DNA from: Christensenella sp. UBA2853
GTDB taxonomy: Bacteria; Bacillota; Clostridia; Christensenellales; Aristaeellaceae
Assembly: GCA_002350845.1 (NCBI GenBank)
Contig: DEFL01000085.1
Span: 1-34,873, forward strand
Reading direction: 5' to 3'
Length of the DNA stretch: 34,873 nucleotides
Shown here: positions 8,430 to 16,939 of the stretch, one piece after another
Position numbering within the stretch: position 1 is the stretch's first letter
Layout: each line of letters begins with the position of its first letter
Translations under genes and position numbers: made by a program
Notes under the pieces: generated by a model
Seen by the model: only the letters and a program-made list of their open reading frames with translations
What the model was told of the DNA's origin: nothing
Database searches by the model: none

Positions 8430-8458
8430 AAAAGAAGGCCGCCGGTTTCGGCGGCCTT
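8430..8458 (-). terminator. intrinsic terminator after the sugar isomerase gene
   Basis: A perfect 10-bp stem (AAGGCCGCCG/CGGCGGCCTT, loop 4) lies 15 bases after the isomerase stop codon. On the minus strand it is followed by CTTTTG. The T tract is short, so termination may be partial, which would let the yjjP-like gene be transcribed. Confidence 0.65.
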
Positions 8459-8473
8459 CCATTTCATAACAGT

Positions 8474-9958
8474 TTATGCCCAGGGATTTTCCGTGGGATA
8501 GGGCAGGCTCTTGGGCTGGTTGTAGGCAATATCCTTCACGCCCAGCAGTTTGAACACTTCAAACAGGGTCTTTGCGCAGTGTGCGAAAGCAACAGCGCCG
8601 TGATGCGGATAGTGCTTTTCAACAAGCACGTGACGATAGAAGCGGCCCATTTCCGGGATATCAAACACGCCGATGCCGCCGAAGGAGCGGGTAGGCACGT
8701 CCAGAACACGGCCTTCTGCGATATAGGAGCGGAGCACGCCCTCGGAATCGCACTGGAGGCGGTAGAAGGTGATGTCGCCGGCAGCGATGTCGCCCTCGAG
8801 GGTGCCGCGGGTGAAATCAGGATCGGAATCCTGCGGCTCGAGGAGACGATGCTGGATCAGCTGATACTTGACAGCACGGTCAGCGCTCATCTTGCAGGAC
8901 GGGGTATTGCCGCAGTGGAAGCCCATGAAGGTGTTGGACAGCACGGTGTTGACCTTGCCCTTGATGTCTTCGTCATAGATGTACTGCGGGACAGAGTTGT
9001 TGATGTCCAGAAGCGTCACGGCGTCGCCGGTCACGCAGGTGCCGACATACTCAGACAGTGCGCCGTAGATATCCACTTCGCAGGCAACCGGGATGCCGCG
9101 GGAGGCAAGACGGCTGTTGACATAGCAGGGTTCAAAACCGAACTGAGACGGGAATGCCGGCCAGCACTTGTTTGCAAAAGCGACATACTTGCGTGCGCCC
9201 TTGTGCTTTTCAGCCCAGTCCAGAAGAGTCAGTTCAAACTGTGCCATGCGCGGGAGCAGGTCAGGATAGTAGCGGCCTTCGCCCATTTCTTCAGCCATGT
9301 CCTTGCACACGTCAGCGATGCGGGGATCATTCTCATGCTCGCGATAGCTGACCAGCAGGTCCAGTTCGCTGTTCTCTTCGATCTCAACGCCGAGCTCATA
9401 GAGTCCCTTGATGGGAGCGTTGCAGGCGAAGAAGTCCTGAGGACGCGGTCCGAAGGTGATGATCTTCAGGTTGGCAATACCCAGCATGGTCCGTGCGATC
9501 GGGATGAACTCCGCAATGCGGTTGGTCAGATCATCGGCGGTGCCCACGGGTTCTTCCGGGATATAGCCCTTGAGATGGCGCATGTTCAGGTTGTAGGAGC
9601 AATTCAGCATGCCGCAGTAAGCATCGCCGCGTCCGTTGATCATGTCTCCGTCGCCTTCAGCAGCAGCAACGAACATCACGGGGCCGTCAAAATACTTGGC
9701 GATCAGGGTTTCAGGCGTTTCCGGGCCGAAGTTGCCGAGGAAAACAACAGCAGCGTTGCATTCATTGGCTTTCAGCTCTTCAACCGCTTCCAGCATATCC
9801 TTTTCATTTTCGACCGTCTTCTTGATTTCCACGATCGGCAGTTTCTTTTCAGCGCACTTTTCGGCGATGGCACCACGGCGGCGTTCGCTCAGCGCGATCG
9901 GAAAACAGTCACGGGAAACCGCGACAAGACCCAGTTTCACAACAGGAATATTGCTCAT
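8474..9958 (-). CDS. L-fucose/L-arabinose isomerase family protein
   Basis: 494 residues from the ATG that has AGGAGG nine bases upstream; a longer frame to 10039 has no such site and would run into the promoter. The protein belongs to the fucose/arabinose ketol-isomerase fold (metal-dependent aldose-ketose isomerases acting in the cytoplasm). Family-like segments include CEVDIYGALSEYV, which holds acidic metal ligands, and GFHCGNTPSC with a conserved histidine. These clostridial homologues are too diverged to assign L-fucose, D-arabinose, L-arabinose or another sugar. Xylulokinase is encoded nearby, beyond uvrA, which fits a pentose product. It has its own promoter and terminator. Confidence 0.88.
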   Translation of the reverse strand: MSNIPVVKLGLVAVSRDCFPIALSERRRGAIAEKCAEKKLPIVEIKKTVENEKDMLEAVEELKANECNAAVVFLGNFGPETPETLIAKYFDGPVMFVAAAEGDGDMINGRGDAYCGMLNCSYNLNMRHLKGYIPEEPVGTADDLTNRIAEFIPIARTMLGIANLKIITFGPRPQDFFACNAPIKGLYELGVEIEENSELDLLVSYREHENDPRIADVCKDMAEEMGEGRYYPDLLPRMAQFELTLLDWAEKHKGARKYVAFANKCWPAFPSQFGFEPCYVNSRLASRGIPVACEVDIYGALSEYVGTCVTGDAVTLLDINNSVPQYIYDEDIKGKVNTVLSNTFMGFHCGNTPSCKMSADRAVKYQLIQHRLLEPQDSDPDFTRGTLEGDIAAGDITFYRLQCDSEGVLRSYIAEGRVLDVPTRSFGGIGVFDIPEMGRFYRHVLVEKHYPHHGAVAFAHCAKTLFEVFKLLGVKDIAYNQPKSLPYPTENPWA

Positions 9959-10010
9959 GGGAAAAAACCTCCTAACGGATAAATATGGTTCGGATTGAAT
10001 CTGCGATATC

Positions 10011-10039
10011 AGTGTATCACGCTGTCTGGCTTCCGTCAA
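10011..10039 (-). promoter_or_regulatory. promoter of the sugar isomerase gene
   Basis: Minus strand -35 TTGACG (10034-10039), 17-base spacer, -10 TACACT (10011-10016). The -35 box directly abuts the uvrA stop codon, so the isomerase can be transcribed independently of uvrA. Confidence 0.7.
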
Positions 10040-12928
10040 TCATCGTTTTGTTGTCCGTTTTTTTCCCGTTTGTTGCGCTGAAACAGCACTGCCTGCGCGC
10101 TCCAGCACGGGCCTGAGGAACTGTCCGGTAAACGAGGACGGGCACTGGGCCACTTCCTCGGGCGTACCGGTGCAGACAATCTGTCCGCCGCCGTCGCCGC
10201 CCTCCGGACCCAGGTCAATGATCTGGTCGGCCACCTTAATGACATCCAGGTTATGCTCAATGACCAGCACCGAATTGCCAGCCTCGGTCAGGCGCTGCAG
10301 CACGCGGATCAGGCTGGACACGTCCTCGGAGTGCAGACCCGTGGTCGGCTCGTCGAGCACATAGATCGTCCGGCCGGTCGCCCGTCTGGAGAGCTCGGTG
10401 GCCAGCTTCACTCTCTGGGCTTCGCCGCCCGAGAGCGTGGTGGCAGCCTGGCCGAGCTTCATGTATCCCAGACCCACATCATACAGCGTTTCCAGTTTCC
10501 GGAGGATTGGCTGATGGTTTTCAAAGAAGGTCAGCCCTTCCTCGACGGTCATCTCCAGAATGTCATAGATGTTCTTTCCTCTGTAGGTGACTTCCAGCGT
10601 CTCGCGGTTGTAGCGCTTTCCGCCGCACACGTCGCAGGGCACATAGATGTCGGGCAGGAAGTTCATCTCAATCTTGACCAGACCGTCACCCTGGCACGCT
10701 TCGCAGCGACCGCCCTTGACATTGAAGGAGAAGCGGTTTTCCTTGTATCCCCTCGCCTTGGCCTCGGGAGAGAGCGCAAAGAGCTTGCGGATCATGTCAA
10801 ACAGGCCGGTATAGGTGGCCGGGTTGCTTCGCGGCGTTCTGCCGATCGGGCTCTGGTCGATCATGATGATTTTGTCGAGCTGATCGGCGCCCTCGATCGA
10901 GTCAAACGCACCCGGGCGCGTCCTGGCGCGGTTGAGCTCGCGGGCGAGATACTTGTAAATGATCTCATTGACCAGGCTGCTCTTGCCGGATCCGGAGACG
11001 CCGGTCACCACGCACAGCACACCCAGCGGGATGGAGACATCAATATTTCTGAGGTTGTGTTCGCGTGCGCCGTGCACGGTCAGCCAGCCCGCAGGCGTGC
11101 GCCGCACGGGCGGAAGCGGGATCTGCTTTTTCCCGGACAGGTACTGGCCTGTAATGCTTTCAGGGCACGCCTCGATATCCTCGACCGTGCCGCAGGCGAC
11201 AATCTTTCCGCCATGGATGCCTGCCCTCGGGCCCACATCGACAATGTAGTCGGCGGCGCGCATGGTTTCCTCGTCGTGCTCCACCACAATCACGGAATTG
11301 CCCAGGTCCCGCATGCGCTTGAGGGTATCGATGAGCTTGACATTGTCCCGCTGGTGCAGACCGATGGACGGTTCGTCGAGCACATAGAGGACGCCCATGA
11401 GCGCCGAACCGATCTGCGTGGCAAGACGAATGCGCTGGGCCTCACCGCCCGAGAGCGTGGCGGCACCGCGGGAGAGCGTCAGATACCCCAGGCCCACGTC
11501 ATCAAGGAAGTGCAGTCTGGACTGAATCTCCCGGAGGATCGGGGTGGCAATCATCTGATCGCGCGGGGAAATCTGCGAAGGCAGGGAGCTGAAGAAGTCC
11601 AGTGAGCGCTGAACGCTCATTTCCGCGGCCGCGGCAATATTGATGCCGCCGACCGTCACGCCGAGCGTTTCCGGCTTCAGGCGCTGTCCCCTGCAGTAGG
11701 GGCAGGTTTCCTCGCTCATGTATTCCTCGTAGGCTTCCTTCATGTTGTCCGACGAGGTCTCCTGGTATCTCCGCTCCATGGAGGTGATGACGCCTTCAAA
11801 CGTGGTCTCATAAATCTTGGGACCGTAGGCGGAATCATACGTGATCGCGATCTTTTCCGTCCCTGTGCCGTAGAGCACCGCATGCATGGCTTCCTCGGAG
11901 AAATCCTTCACCGGGGTATCCATGGTAAACCCGAACTTTTTCCCGAGCGCTTCCATGAACGCGCCGGCCATGCCGTCGCCGTCCGCGCTCGAAAAGCCCA
12001 TGGCGTGCAGCGCACCCTGGTGCAGGGAAAGCGACTTGTCCGGGAAAATGATGTCCGGGGAAATCTTCATCAGATATCCCAGGCCGGAACAGTGCGGGCA
12101 GGCGCCGAACGGGCTGTTGAAGGAAAACATGCGGGGACTGAGCTCCTCAATGGAAATGCCGCAGTCAGGGCATGCGTAGTTCATGGAAAAGGTCTGCTCA
12201 CCCTTGTCGAACAGGTCCATGACCACCAGACCGCCCGAGCGCTCCGTGGCGGTCTCAATGGAATCCGACAGACGCTTTTCGAATTCCTTGCCCGGACGGA
12301 TCACCAGACGGTCGACCACCAGTTCAATGCTGTGGCGCTTTTTCTTGTCCAGGTCCGGCGTCTCGTCAATATCGTACACCTCGCCGTCCACGCGCACACG
12401 CACAAAGCCGGACTTTCTCGCGTCCTCCAGCACCTTTCTGTGCTCGCCCTTCTTGGCGCGGATGACCGGGGAGAGCACCTGAAACCGGGTGCCCTCCGGA
12501 TACTTTTCCATCGCATCCACCATTTCATCCACGGTCTGCTGACGGATTTCCCGCCCGCAGTTCGGGCAGTGCGGAATGCCGGTGCGCGCCCAGAGCAGGC
12601 GGTAATAGTCGTGGATCTCCGTCACGGTGCCCACTGTGGAACGGGGATTGCGGCTGGTGGTCTTCTGGTCAATGGAAATCGCCGGGCTCAGACCTTCAAT
12701 CGCATCCACATCCGGTTTTTCCATCTGTCCCAGGAACTGTCTTGCATAGCTGGAGAGAGACTCGACATAGCGCCGCTGTCCCTCCGCATAGATGGTATCA
12801 AACGCCAGAGAGCTCTTGCCGGACCCGGAAAGCCCGGTGAACACGACCAGTTTGTCTCTCGGAATGGTCACGCTGACGTTCTGAAGATTGTGCATCCGCG
12901 CGCCGCGGACGATCAGTTTATCGCTCAT
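10040..12928 (-). CDS. uvrA: excinuclease ABC subunit A (UvrA)
   Basis: 962 residues, full length. UvrA is the damage-sensing ATPase dimer of nucleotide excision repair; it loads UvrB at lesions. Features are the first Walker A GLSGSGKSS (32-40), the CPNCG zinc module (about 120), a second zinc module with CPDCG and CPHCSGLG, ABC signature LSGGEAQR twice, the second Walker A GVSGSGKSS (near 640), a third CEACQGDG-type zinc finger, and two DEPSIGLH / DEPTTGLH Walker B motifs. The start has AAGGA ten bases upstream. uvrB is not adjacent. No Gram-positive LexA box (GAAC-N4-GTTC) is seen in the promoter region. Confidence 0.98.
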   Translation of the reverse strand: MSDKLIVRGARMHNLQNVSVTIPRDKLVVFTGLSGSGKSSLAFDTIYAEGQRRYVESLSSYARQFLGQMEKPDVDAIEGLSPAISIDQKTTSRNPRSTVGTVTEIHDYYRLLWARTGIPHCPNCGREIRQQTVDEMVDAMEKYPEGTRFQVLSPVIRAKKGEHRKVLEDARKSGFVRVRVDGEVYDIDETPDLDKKKRHSIELVVDRLVIRPGKEFEKRLSDSIETATERSGGLVVMDLFDKGEQTFSMNYACPDCGISIEELSPRMFSFNSPFGACPHCSGLGYLMKISPDIIFPDKSLSLHQGALHAMGFSSADGDGMAGAFMEALGKKFGFTMDTPVKDFSEEAMHAVLYGTGTEKIAITYDSAYGPKIYETTFEGVITSMERRYQETSSDNMKEAYEEYMSEETCPYCRGQRLKPETLGVTVGGINIAAAAEMSVQRSLDFFSSLPSQISPRDQMIATPILREIQSRLHFLDDVGLGYLTLSRGAATLSGGEAQRIRLATQIGSALMGVLYVLDEPSIGLHQRDNVKLIDTLKRMRDLGNSVIVVEHDEETMRAADYIVDVGPRAGIHGGKIVACGTVEDIEACPESITGQYLSGKKQIPLPPVRRTPAGWLTVHGAREHNLRNIDVSIPLGVLCVVTGVSGSGKSSLVNEIIYKYLARELNRARTRPGAFDSIEGADQLDKIIMIDQSPIGRTPRSNPATYTGLFDMIRKLFALSPEAKARGYKENRFSFNVKGGRCEACQGDGLVKIEMNFLPDIYVPCDVCGGKRYNRETLEVTYRGKNIYDILEMTVEEGLTFFENHQPILRKLETLYDVGLGYMKLGQAATTLSGGEAQRVKLATELSRRATGRTIYVLDEPTTGLHSEDVSSLIRVLQRLTEAGNSVLVIEHNLDVIKVADQIIDLGPEGGDGGGQIVCTGTPEEVAQCPSSFTGQFLRPVLERAGSAVSAQQTGKKRTTKR

Positions 12929-12971
12929 ATGGATAGTTCCTTGCCAATATTTGCCCCGAAGGGCAAAGGCG

Positions 12972-13000
12972 AGTGTACCATAGTTTTCCTCCGCTCACAA
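12972..13000 (-). promoter_or_regulatory. probable uvrA promoter
   Basis: Minus strand -35 TTGTGA (12995-13000), 17-base spacer, -10 TACACT (12972-12977). A 7-bp hairpin (TTTGCCC/GGGCAAA, 12950-12967) lies in the short leader before the uvrA start. Confidence 0.5.
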
Positions 13001-13036
13001 CGGGCATTTTCTGCTTTTTTCCTGAACCGGCAGTTG

Positions 13037-13069
13037 AAAAAAAGGCGTCCGGCATGTCGGCCGGACGCC
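13037..13069 (-). terminator. intrinsic terminator of xylB
   Basis: A perfect 10-bp stem (13044-13053 with 13060-13069, loop 6), followed on the minus strand by seven T residues. It starts 12 bases after the xylB stop codon. Confidence 0.93.
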
Positions 13070-13081
13070 CCGGGAATCTGT

Positions 13082-14560
13082 TTACTTTGCAAGGGTGCGG
13101 AAAACCGGTTTCAGGGCCGGGTAGATCCCCCGGAACTGGCTGTAGCGCTTTTCGTAGCGCGCCGCAATCTCGGGATCGGGCTTGACGGTGGACGTCACAT
13201 GCACAATCGCATCGCAGGCCGCTTTCACGGTCGGATAGGCACCGCAGGCGACCATGGCGAGCATCGCGCCGCCCATGCCGGGGCCCTGTTCGCTCTCGCT
13301 GGAATCAAGCTCAATGTTCAGCACATTGGCCATGATCTTCTTCCACAGCGGGCTCTTGGCACCGCCGCCGCAGATATTGCTGCGGTTGATCTGAATGCCG
13401 AGGCTCCTGGCCACTTCCACGGAATCCCGGATGGCGAAGGCAACGCCTTCCAGCATGGCCTGCACCATGTCGACACGGCCCGTGTCCATCGTCATGCCTG
13501 TAAAGGTGCCGCGCGCAAGCACGTCATTGATCGGGCTGCGCTCACCCATCAGGTACGGGAGGAAGAAGACGCCGTTATTGCCCAGGCGGTCATCGGTGAT
13601 CGGAGCCTGCTCGGCTGCAAAGTCGGAGGTGCCCAGCACGTTCTCCATGAGCCATTTATTGCAGGATGCCGCGGAGAGCATGCAGCCCATCAGATGATAG
13701 CCTCCGTCGGCATGGTCAAAGCTGTGCAGGGCGTTGTGGGGATCCACGCCGAAATGCTCCGAGCTGATGAACACGGTGCCGGAGGTGCCCAGCGAAATAT
13801 TGCATCCGCCCTCGCCCACCGTACCCGTGCCGACCGCTGCGGCCGCATTGTCGCCTGCGCCGGCTGCCACGCGGACAGAAGCGGGCAGGCCGAGGCATGC
13901 CGCGATCTCCGGCTTCAGGGTGCCGACACACTCATAGCTTTCAAAGAGCTTCGGCATCTGGTCCTCAGTGATCCCGCACAGATCCAGCATTTCACGGCTC
14001 CAGCATCTGTTCTTGACGTCGAGAAGCAGCATGCCGGACGCATCGGAATAATCGGTGCAGTGGACGCCCGTCAGGATATAGTTGATGTAGTCCTTGGGCA
14101 GCATGATCTTCCGGATGCGCGCAAACAGTTCCGGTTCATTCTCCCGCATCCAGAGAATTTTCGGTGCGGTAAACCCGGCGAAGGCAATATTGGCCGTGCG
14201 CTCACTGAGCACGTCCCGGCCGATGTCTTCATTGAGGTAGTCCACCTGCTTCTGCGTTCTTCCATCGTTCCAGAGAATGGCCGGACGGATGACGTCATCG
14301 TTTTCATCGAGCACCACCAGGCCGTGCATCTGGCCGCCGGCACCGATGCCGGCTACCTGGGAAGCGTCCTGGCCCTTGAGCAGTTCCGGAATGCCTTCCA
14401 GCACTGCTTTTTTCCAGTCCTCCGGGTTCTGTTCAGACCAGCCGGGATGCGGGAAGAAAAGAGGGTATTCCCTGGAAATCACATTCTTGATTTCCCCTTT
14501 TTCGTCCATCAGCAGCAGTTTCACCGCTGAAGTTCCCAGATCAACGCCAATATACAGCAT
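13082..14560 (-). CDS. xylB: xylulokinase
   Basis: 492 residues. A FGGY-family carbohydrate kinase that phosphorylates D-xylulose with ATP, feeding the pentose phosphate pathway. It has the N-terminal phosphate-binding GVDLGTS (5-11), the xylulokinase substrate motif GQMHG (76-80) and the catalytic aspartate D237 in AGAGDNAAAAVG. The C-terminal FGGY signature region includes ICGGGAKSPLW. The ATG at 14560 has AAGGAGG seven bases upstream; the longer frame (from 14596) lacks one. It is monocistronic, between a consensus promoter and a strong terminator. No xylA is visible; the nearby fucose/arabinose-type isomerase may supply a ketopentose. Confidence 0.93.
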   Translation of the reverse strand: MLYIGVDLGTSAVKLLLMDEKGEIKNVISREYPLFFPHPGWSEQNPEDWKKAVLEGIPELLKGQDASQVAGIGAGGQMHGLVVLDENDDVIRPAILWNDGRTQKQVDYLNEDIGRDVLSERTANIAFAGFTAPKILWMRENEPELFARIRKIMLPKDYINYILTGVHCTDYSDASGMLLLDVKNRCWSREMLDLCGITEDQMPKLFESYECVGTLKPEIAACLGLPASVRVAAGAGDNAAAAVGTGTVGEGGCNISLGTSGTVFISSEHFGVDPHNALHSFDHADGGYHLMGCMLSAASCNKWLMENVLGTSDFAAEQAPITDDRLGNNGVFFLPYLMGERSPINDVLARGTFTGMTMDTGRVDMVQAMLEGVAFAIRDSVEVARSLGIQINRSNICGGGAKSPLWKKIMANVLNIELDSSESEQGPGMGGAMLAMVACGAYPTVKAACDAIVHVTSTVKPDPEIAARYEKRYSQFRGIYPALKPVFRTLAK

Positions 14561-14579
14561 ACCTGTTCCTCCTTGTCTG

Positions 14580-14592
14580 GAACGTATCGTTC
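14580..14592. promoter_or_regulatory. inverted repeat in xylB leader, possible operator
   Basis: GAACG-TAT-CGTTC, a perfect 5-bp inverted repeat, lies between the xylB promoter and its ribosome site, where a repressor could block transcription. It is one base too long for a Gram-positive LexA box and does not resemble a classical XylR operator. Short palindromes also arise by chance. Confidence 0.3.
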
Positions 14593-14635
14593 TCATGTTT
14601 TATTCGGGCTGATGATTTCTTTTCAGACTATCTGG

Positions 14636-14664
14636 ATTATAGGGCCGCCCTGTGGAAATGTCAA
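14636..14664 (-). promoter_or_regulatory. consensus sigma-A promoter of xylB
   Basis: Minus strand TTGACA (14659-14664), exactly 17 bases, TATAAT (14636-14641): both boxes are perfect. The leader to the xylB ATG is about 70 bases. A perfect promoter on a sugar kinase gene suggests control by a repressor rather than an activator. Confidence 0.9.
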
Positions 14665-14708
14665 TTTGCCCGTTTCCCATTCCATGCGAAGGACTGCCCG
14701 TTTCTGCC

Positions 14709-16784
14709 TCATGTGCCCCAGCCCTTTTCGGGACGCTCACCCATAGAGAGCGTGAGGGTTCCGCCCGCCGTGATATTCGTATGGTGAAGAGTTGTTTTTC
14801 CCCACGGTTTCCCGTTCAGACAGGCTGACTGGATATACTTAGTCTTTGCATTGTTCCCCGGCGCTTCAATGGTAAAGGTCTTCCCGTCCTGCAGGTGCAG
14901 ACGGACGTTTTCAAACACGGGACTTCCGATCTCATACTCCGGTTTTCCGGGACAGACCGGATAGAATCCCATGGCGGAAAAGACATACCATGAGCACATG
15001 GCTCCGCCGTCCTCATCCCCGCAGATCCCGTGCACCGTATCATCGAACCAGACGCGCATGATTTCCCGCACGCGCCGCTGCGTCTTCCACGGCTGACCGA
15101 CAAGGTTGTAGAGATACGGGATATGGAACGAGGGTTCATTGCCCATGCAGAACTGGCCGATGAGTCCGGTCTCGTCCGGGAACTGTCCGAGGAAGGAGTA
15201 CTTGCTCAGACCGTACTGCTCCACAAACAGGCGGTCAAGGTAGTCCGCCAGGGCTTTCCGGCCGCCCATGAGATCGGCCAGGCCGCCGATGTCATGCTGC
15301 ACATGCAGCGTATAGGTCCAGCCGTTGCATTCGGCAAAGTAGGCGCGTCCGCCCTGTCCGCCTGAAAACTTGGGATCATAGTCCTTCACCCAGCTGCCGT
15401 CCGCCAGGCGCGGGGCCACAAAGCCCAGCTCGCGGTTGAACACATTCCTGTAATTCAGCGCGCGCCTCGCATACTTCTCCGCTTCCTGTTTCCCCAGAGC
15501 CTTGCCAAACTGCGAAAGGCACCATTCGTCATAGCAGGTTTCCAGCGTGACCGCCACGCACTGTCTGCGCTCAAAGGGATGAGCATCCTCGAGCCATTCC
15601 TCCTCGCCCTCCGGGAGCGCAGGGAAGAATCCCTTTTCCGCATAGCACGCGTCAAAATCATTGACCGGACCGAAGGCCCAGGGCAGTTTTGTGGCCTTCT
15701 CCTCATTTTTCACCATGGCTTCCCAGGCCAGCTCGGCATCAAAATCCCGGTACCCCTTCATATAGGTGTCGGTGATCATCGCCGTGGAATGCTTTCCGAT
15801 CATGACCGCCCGGCTGCCGATCAGGTGCGGGAAGGTTGGAAGCCATCCGCTCTGGATATACATGCGCAGATAGGAGTTAACGATGTCCATCTGCCGCTTC
15901 GGGTCGACCAGCAGCTGCAGCGGATGCGCGCTGCGGTAGGTGTCCCAGATGCCGTCATCGACATAGAAATCGGTGGGGTCCTCATGCACGCGGTGGTCAT
16001 AGGCGCTGAAGTACCGTCCGTACTCGGAGATATTGATCATCCGCTGATGCACGCGGTAGAGCGAAGTATAGAAAATGCGCTTCTCCTGTTCCGTTCCGCC
16101 TTCCACTTCAATCTCGCCCAGCGTCCGGTCCCAGATTTCCTGTGCGCGCGCTGCCGTCTCATCAAAATCACGCCCGGCTGTTTCCAGCTGCAGATTGGCC
16201 GCGGCCTGATCCACATCAATATAGGAAAAGCCGGTCCGCACCGTAAGACAGGTGCCCGGGCGGAAAGCCAGGATCAGCGTGTCCTGCTCCCACCGGACCT
16301 CCTCCGGCGTTTCCGAGAGCGCAGCGGCAAAGCAGTGCGGCACCTCTTTCCACACTTCGCATCCCGTCACCAGGCCGTCTGCATACCGGATCCGGCCGCC
16401 GGGTGCAGCGGAAAAGCGAAGCCATGCGCGTCCCTCCCCGGGATACCGGAAGCGGTACACGGCGCAGTGCTCGGTCACGGTATACTCGGCCGTCACGCCG
16501 CTGTCCTCGAGAAAGACGCTGCCCCGGTAGCATTTCACTTCCTCAAAGTCATGATCGTACGAGGAAGCAAACGTCGGATCCATGCCTGTGTCCGGCATCA
16601 CGCGGCACCGATTGGCCGGGAAGCCATAGATCACCGGCGCAAGATAGTGGTCCCGGATCCCCTCATCGTGGACCGGGCGGATCTGGGCCATGCTGTGCGG
16701 CAGGTGCACCAGCGGCTGTGTCGCGCCAAGGAGATAGGAAATCGAGCCGATATACGGATCCACATAGTCTGAATAGTGTGTCAT
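14709..16784 (-). CDS. GH92 family glycosidase (alpha-mannosidase-like)
   Basis: 691 residues from the ATG with AAAGGAA about nine bases upstream. Glycoside hydrolase family 92 enzymes are calcium-dependent exo-alpha-mannosidases that trim N-glycans and yeast mannan. The N-terminal DYVDPYIGS start, the central GIWDTYRSAHPL segment, and the GDEDGGAMCSWYVFSAMGFYP motif (588-610) are family hallmarks. There is no signal peptide, so it probably acts in the cytoplasm on imported oligosaccharides, unlike the secreted or periplasmic Bacteroides enzymes. Linkage specificity cannot be read from sequence. It has its own promoter; no terminator is evident before the xylB promoter 45 bases downstream. 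Confidence 0.93.
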   Translation of the reverse strand: MTHYSDYVDPYIGSISYLLGATQPLVHLPHSMAQIRPVHDEGIRDHYLAPVIYGFPANRCRVMPDTGMDPTFASSYDHDFEEVKCYRGSVFLEDSGVTAEYTVTEHCAVYRFRYPGEGRAWLRFSAAPGGRIRYADGLVTGCEVWKEVPHCFAAALSETPEEVRWEQDTLILAFRPGTCLTVRTGFSYIDVDQAAANLQLETAGRDFDETAARAQEIWDRTLGEIEVEGGTEQEKRIFYTSLYRVHQRMINISEYGRYFSAYDHRVHEDPTDFYVDDGIWDTYRSAHPLQLLVDPKRQMDIVNSYLRMYIQSGWLPTFPHLIGSRAVMIGKHSTAMITDTYMKGYRDFDAELAWEAMVKNEEKATKLPWAFGPVNDFDACYAEKGFFPALPEGEEEWLEDAHPFERRQCVAVTLETCYDEWCLSQFGKALGKQEAEKYARRALNYRNVFNRELGFVAPRLADGSWVKDYDPKFSGGQGGRAYFAECNGWTYTLHVQHDIGGLADLMGGRKALADYLDRLFVEQYGLSKYSFLGQFPDETGLIGQFCMGNEPSFHIPYLYNLVGQPWKTQRRVREIMRVWFDDTVHGICGDEDGGAMCSWYVFSAMGFYPVCPGKPEYEIGSPVFENVRLHLQDGKTFTIEAPGNNAKTKYIQSACLNGKPWGKTTLHHTNITAGGTLTLSMGERPEKGWGT

Positions 16785-16838
16785 GTCAGACGGTTCCTTT
16801 CCATGCAGGTTGTTTTCTGTACGGTTTTTCTTTCCTCC

Positions 16839-16867
16839 ATTATGCGTCCTTCCGGATGAAAAATCAA
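16839..16867 (-). promoter_or_regulatory. probable promoter of the GH92 gene
   Basis: Minus strand -35 TTGATT (16862-16867), 17-base spacer, -10 CATAAT (16839-16844), about 55 bases upstream of the start codon. The gene at 16940 diverges from here. Confidence 0.6.
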
Positions 16868-16939
16868 TCAGCACGGCACCCTTCATCTTGCCGCTGTTTT
16901 GCGGTATAGTAAGCAGGTATGCAAAGGAGGAGTGAAATC

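Noticed and set aside
11882..14530. Plus-strand open frame of 882 codons across uvrA and xylB
   Set aside because: It is the complement of two well-recognised genes, crosses their promoter and terminator, has no recognisable domain and is a known by-product of GC-rich codon bias.
14580..14592. GAACG-TAT-CGTTC as a LexA (SOS) box
   Set aside because: The Gram-positive LexA site is GAAC-N4-GTTC; here the spacing is five bases and the gene is a sugar kinase. uvrA itself shows no such box.
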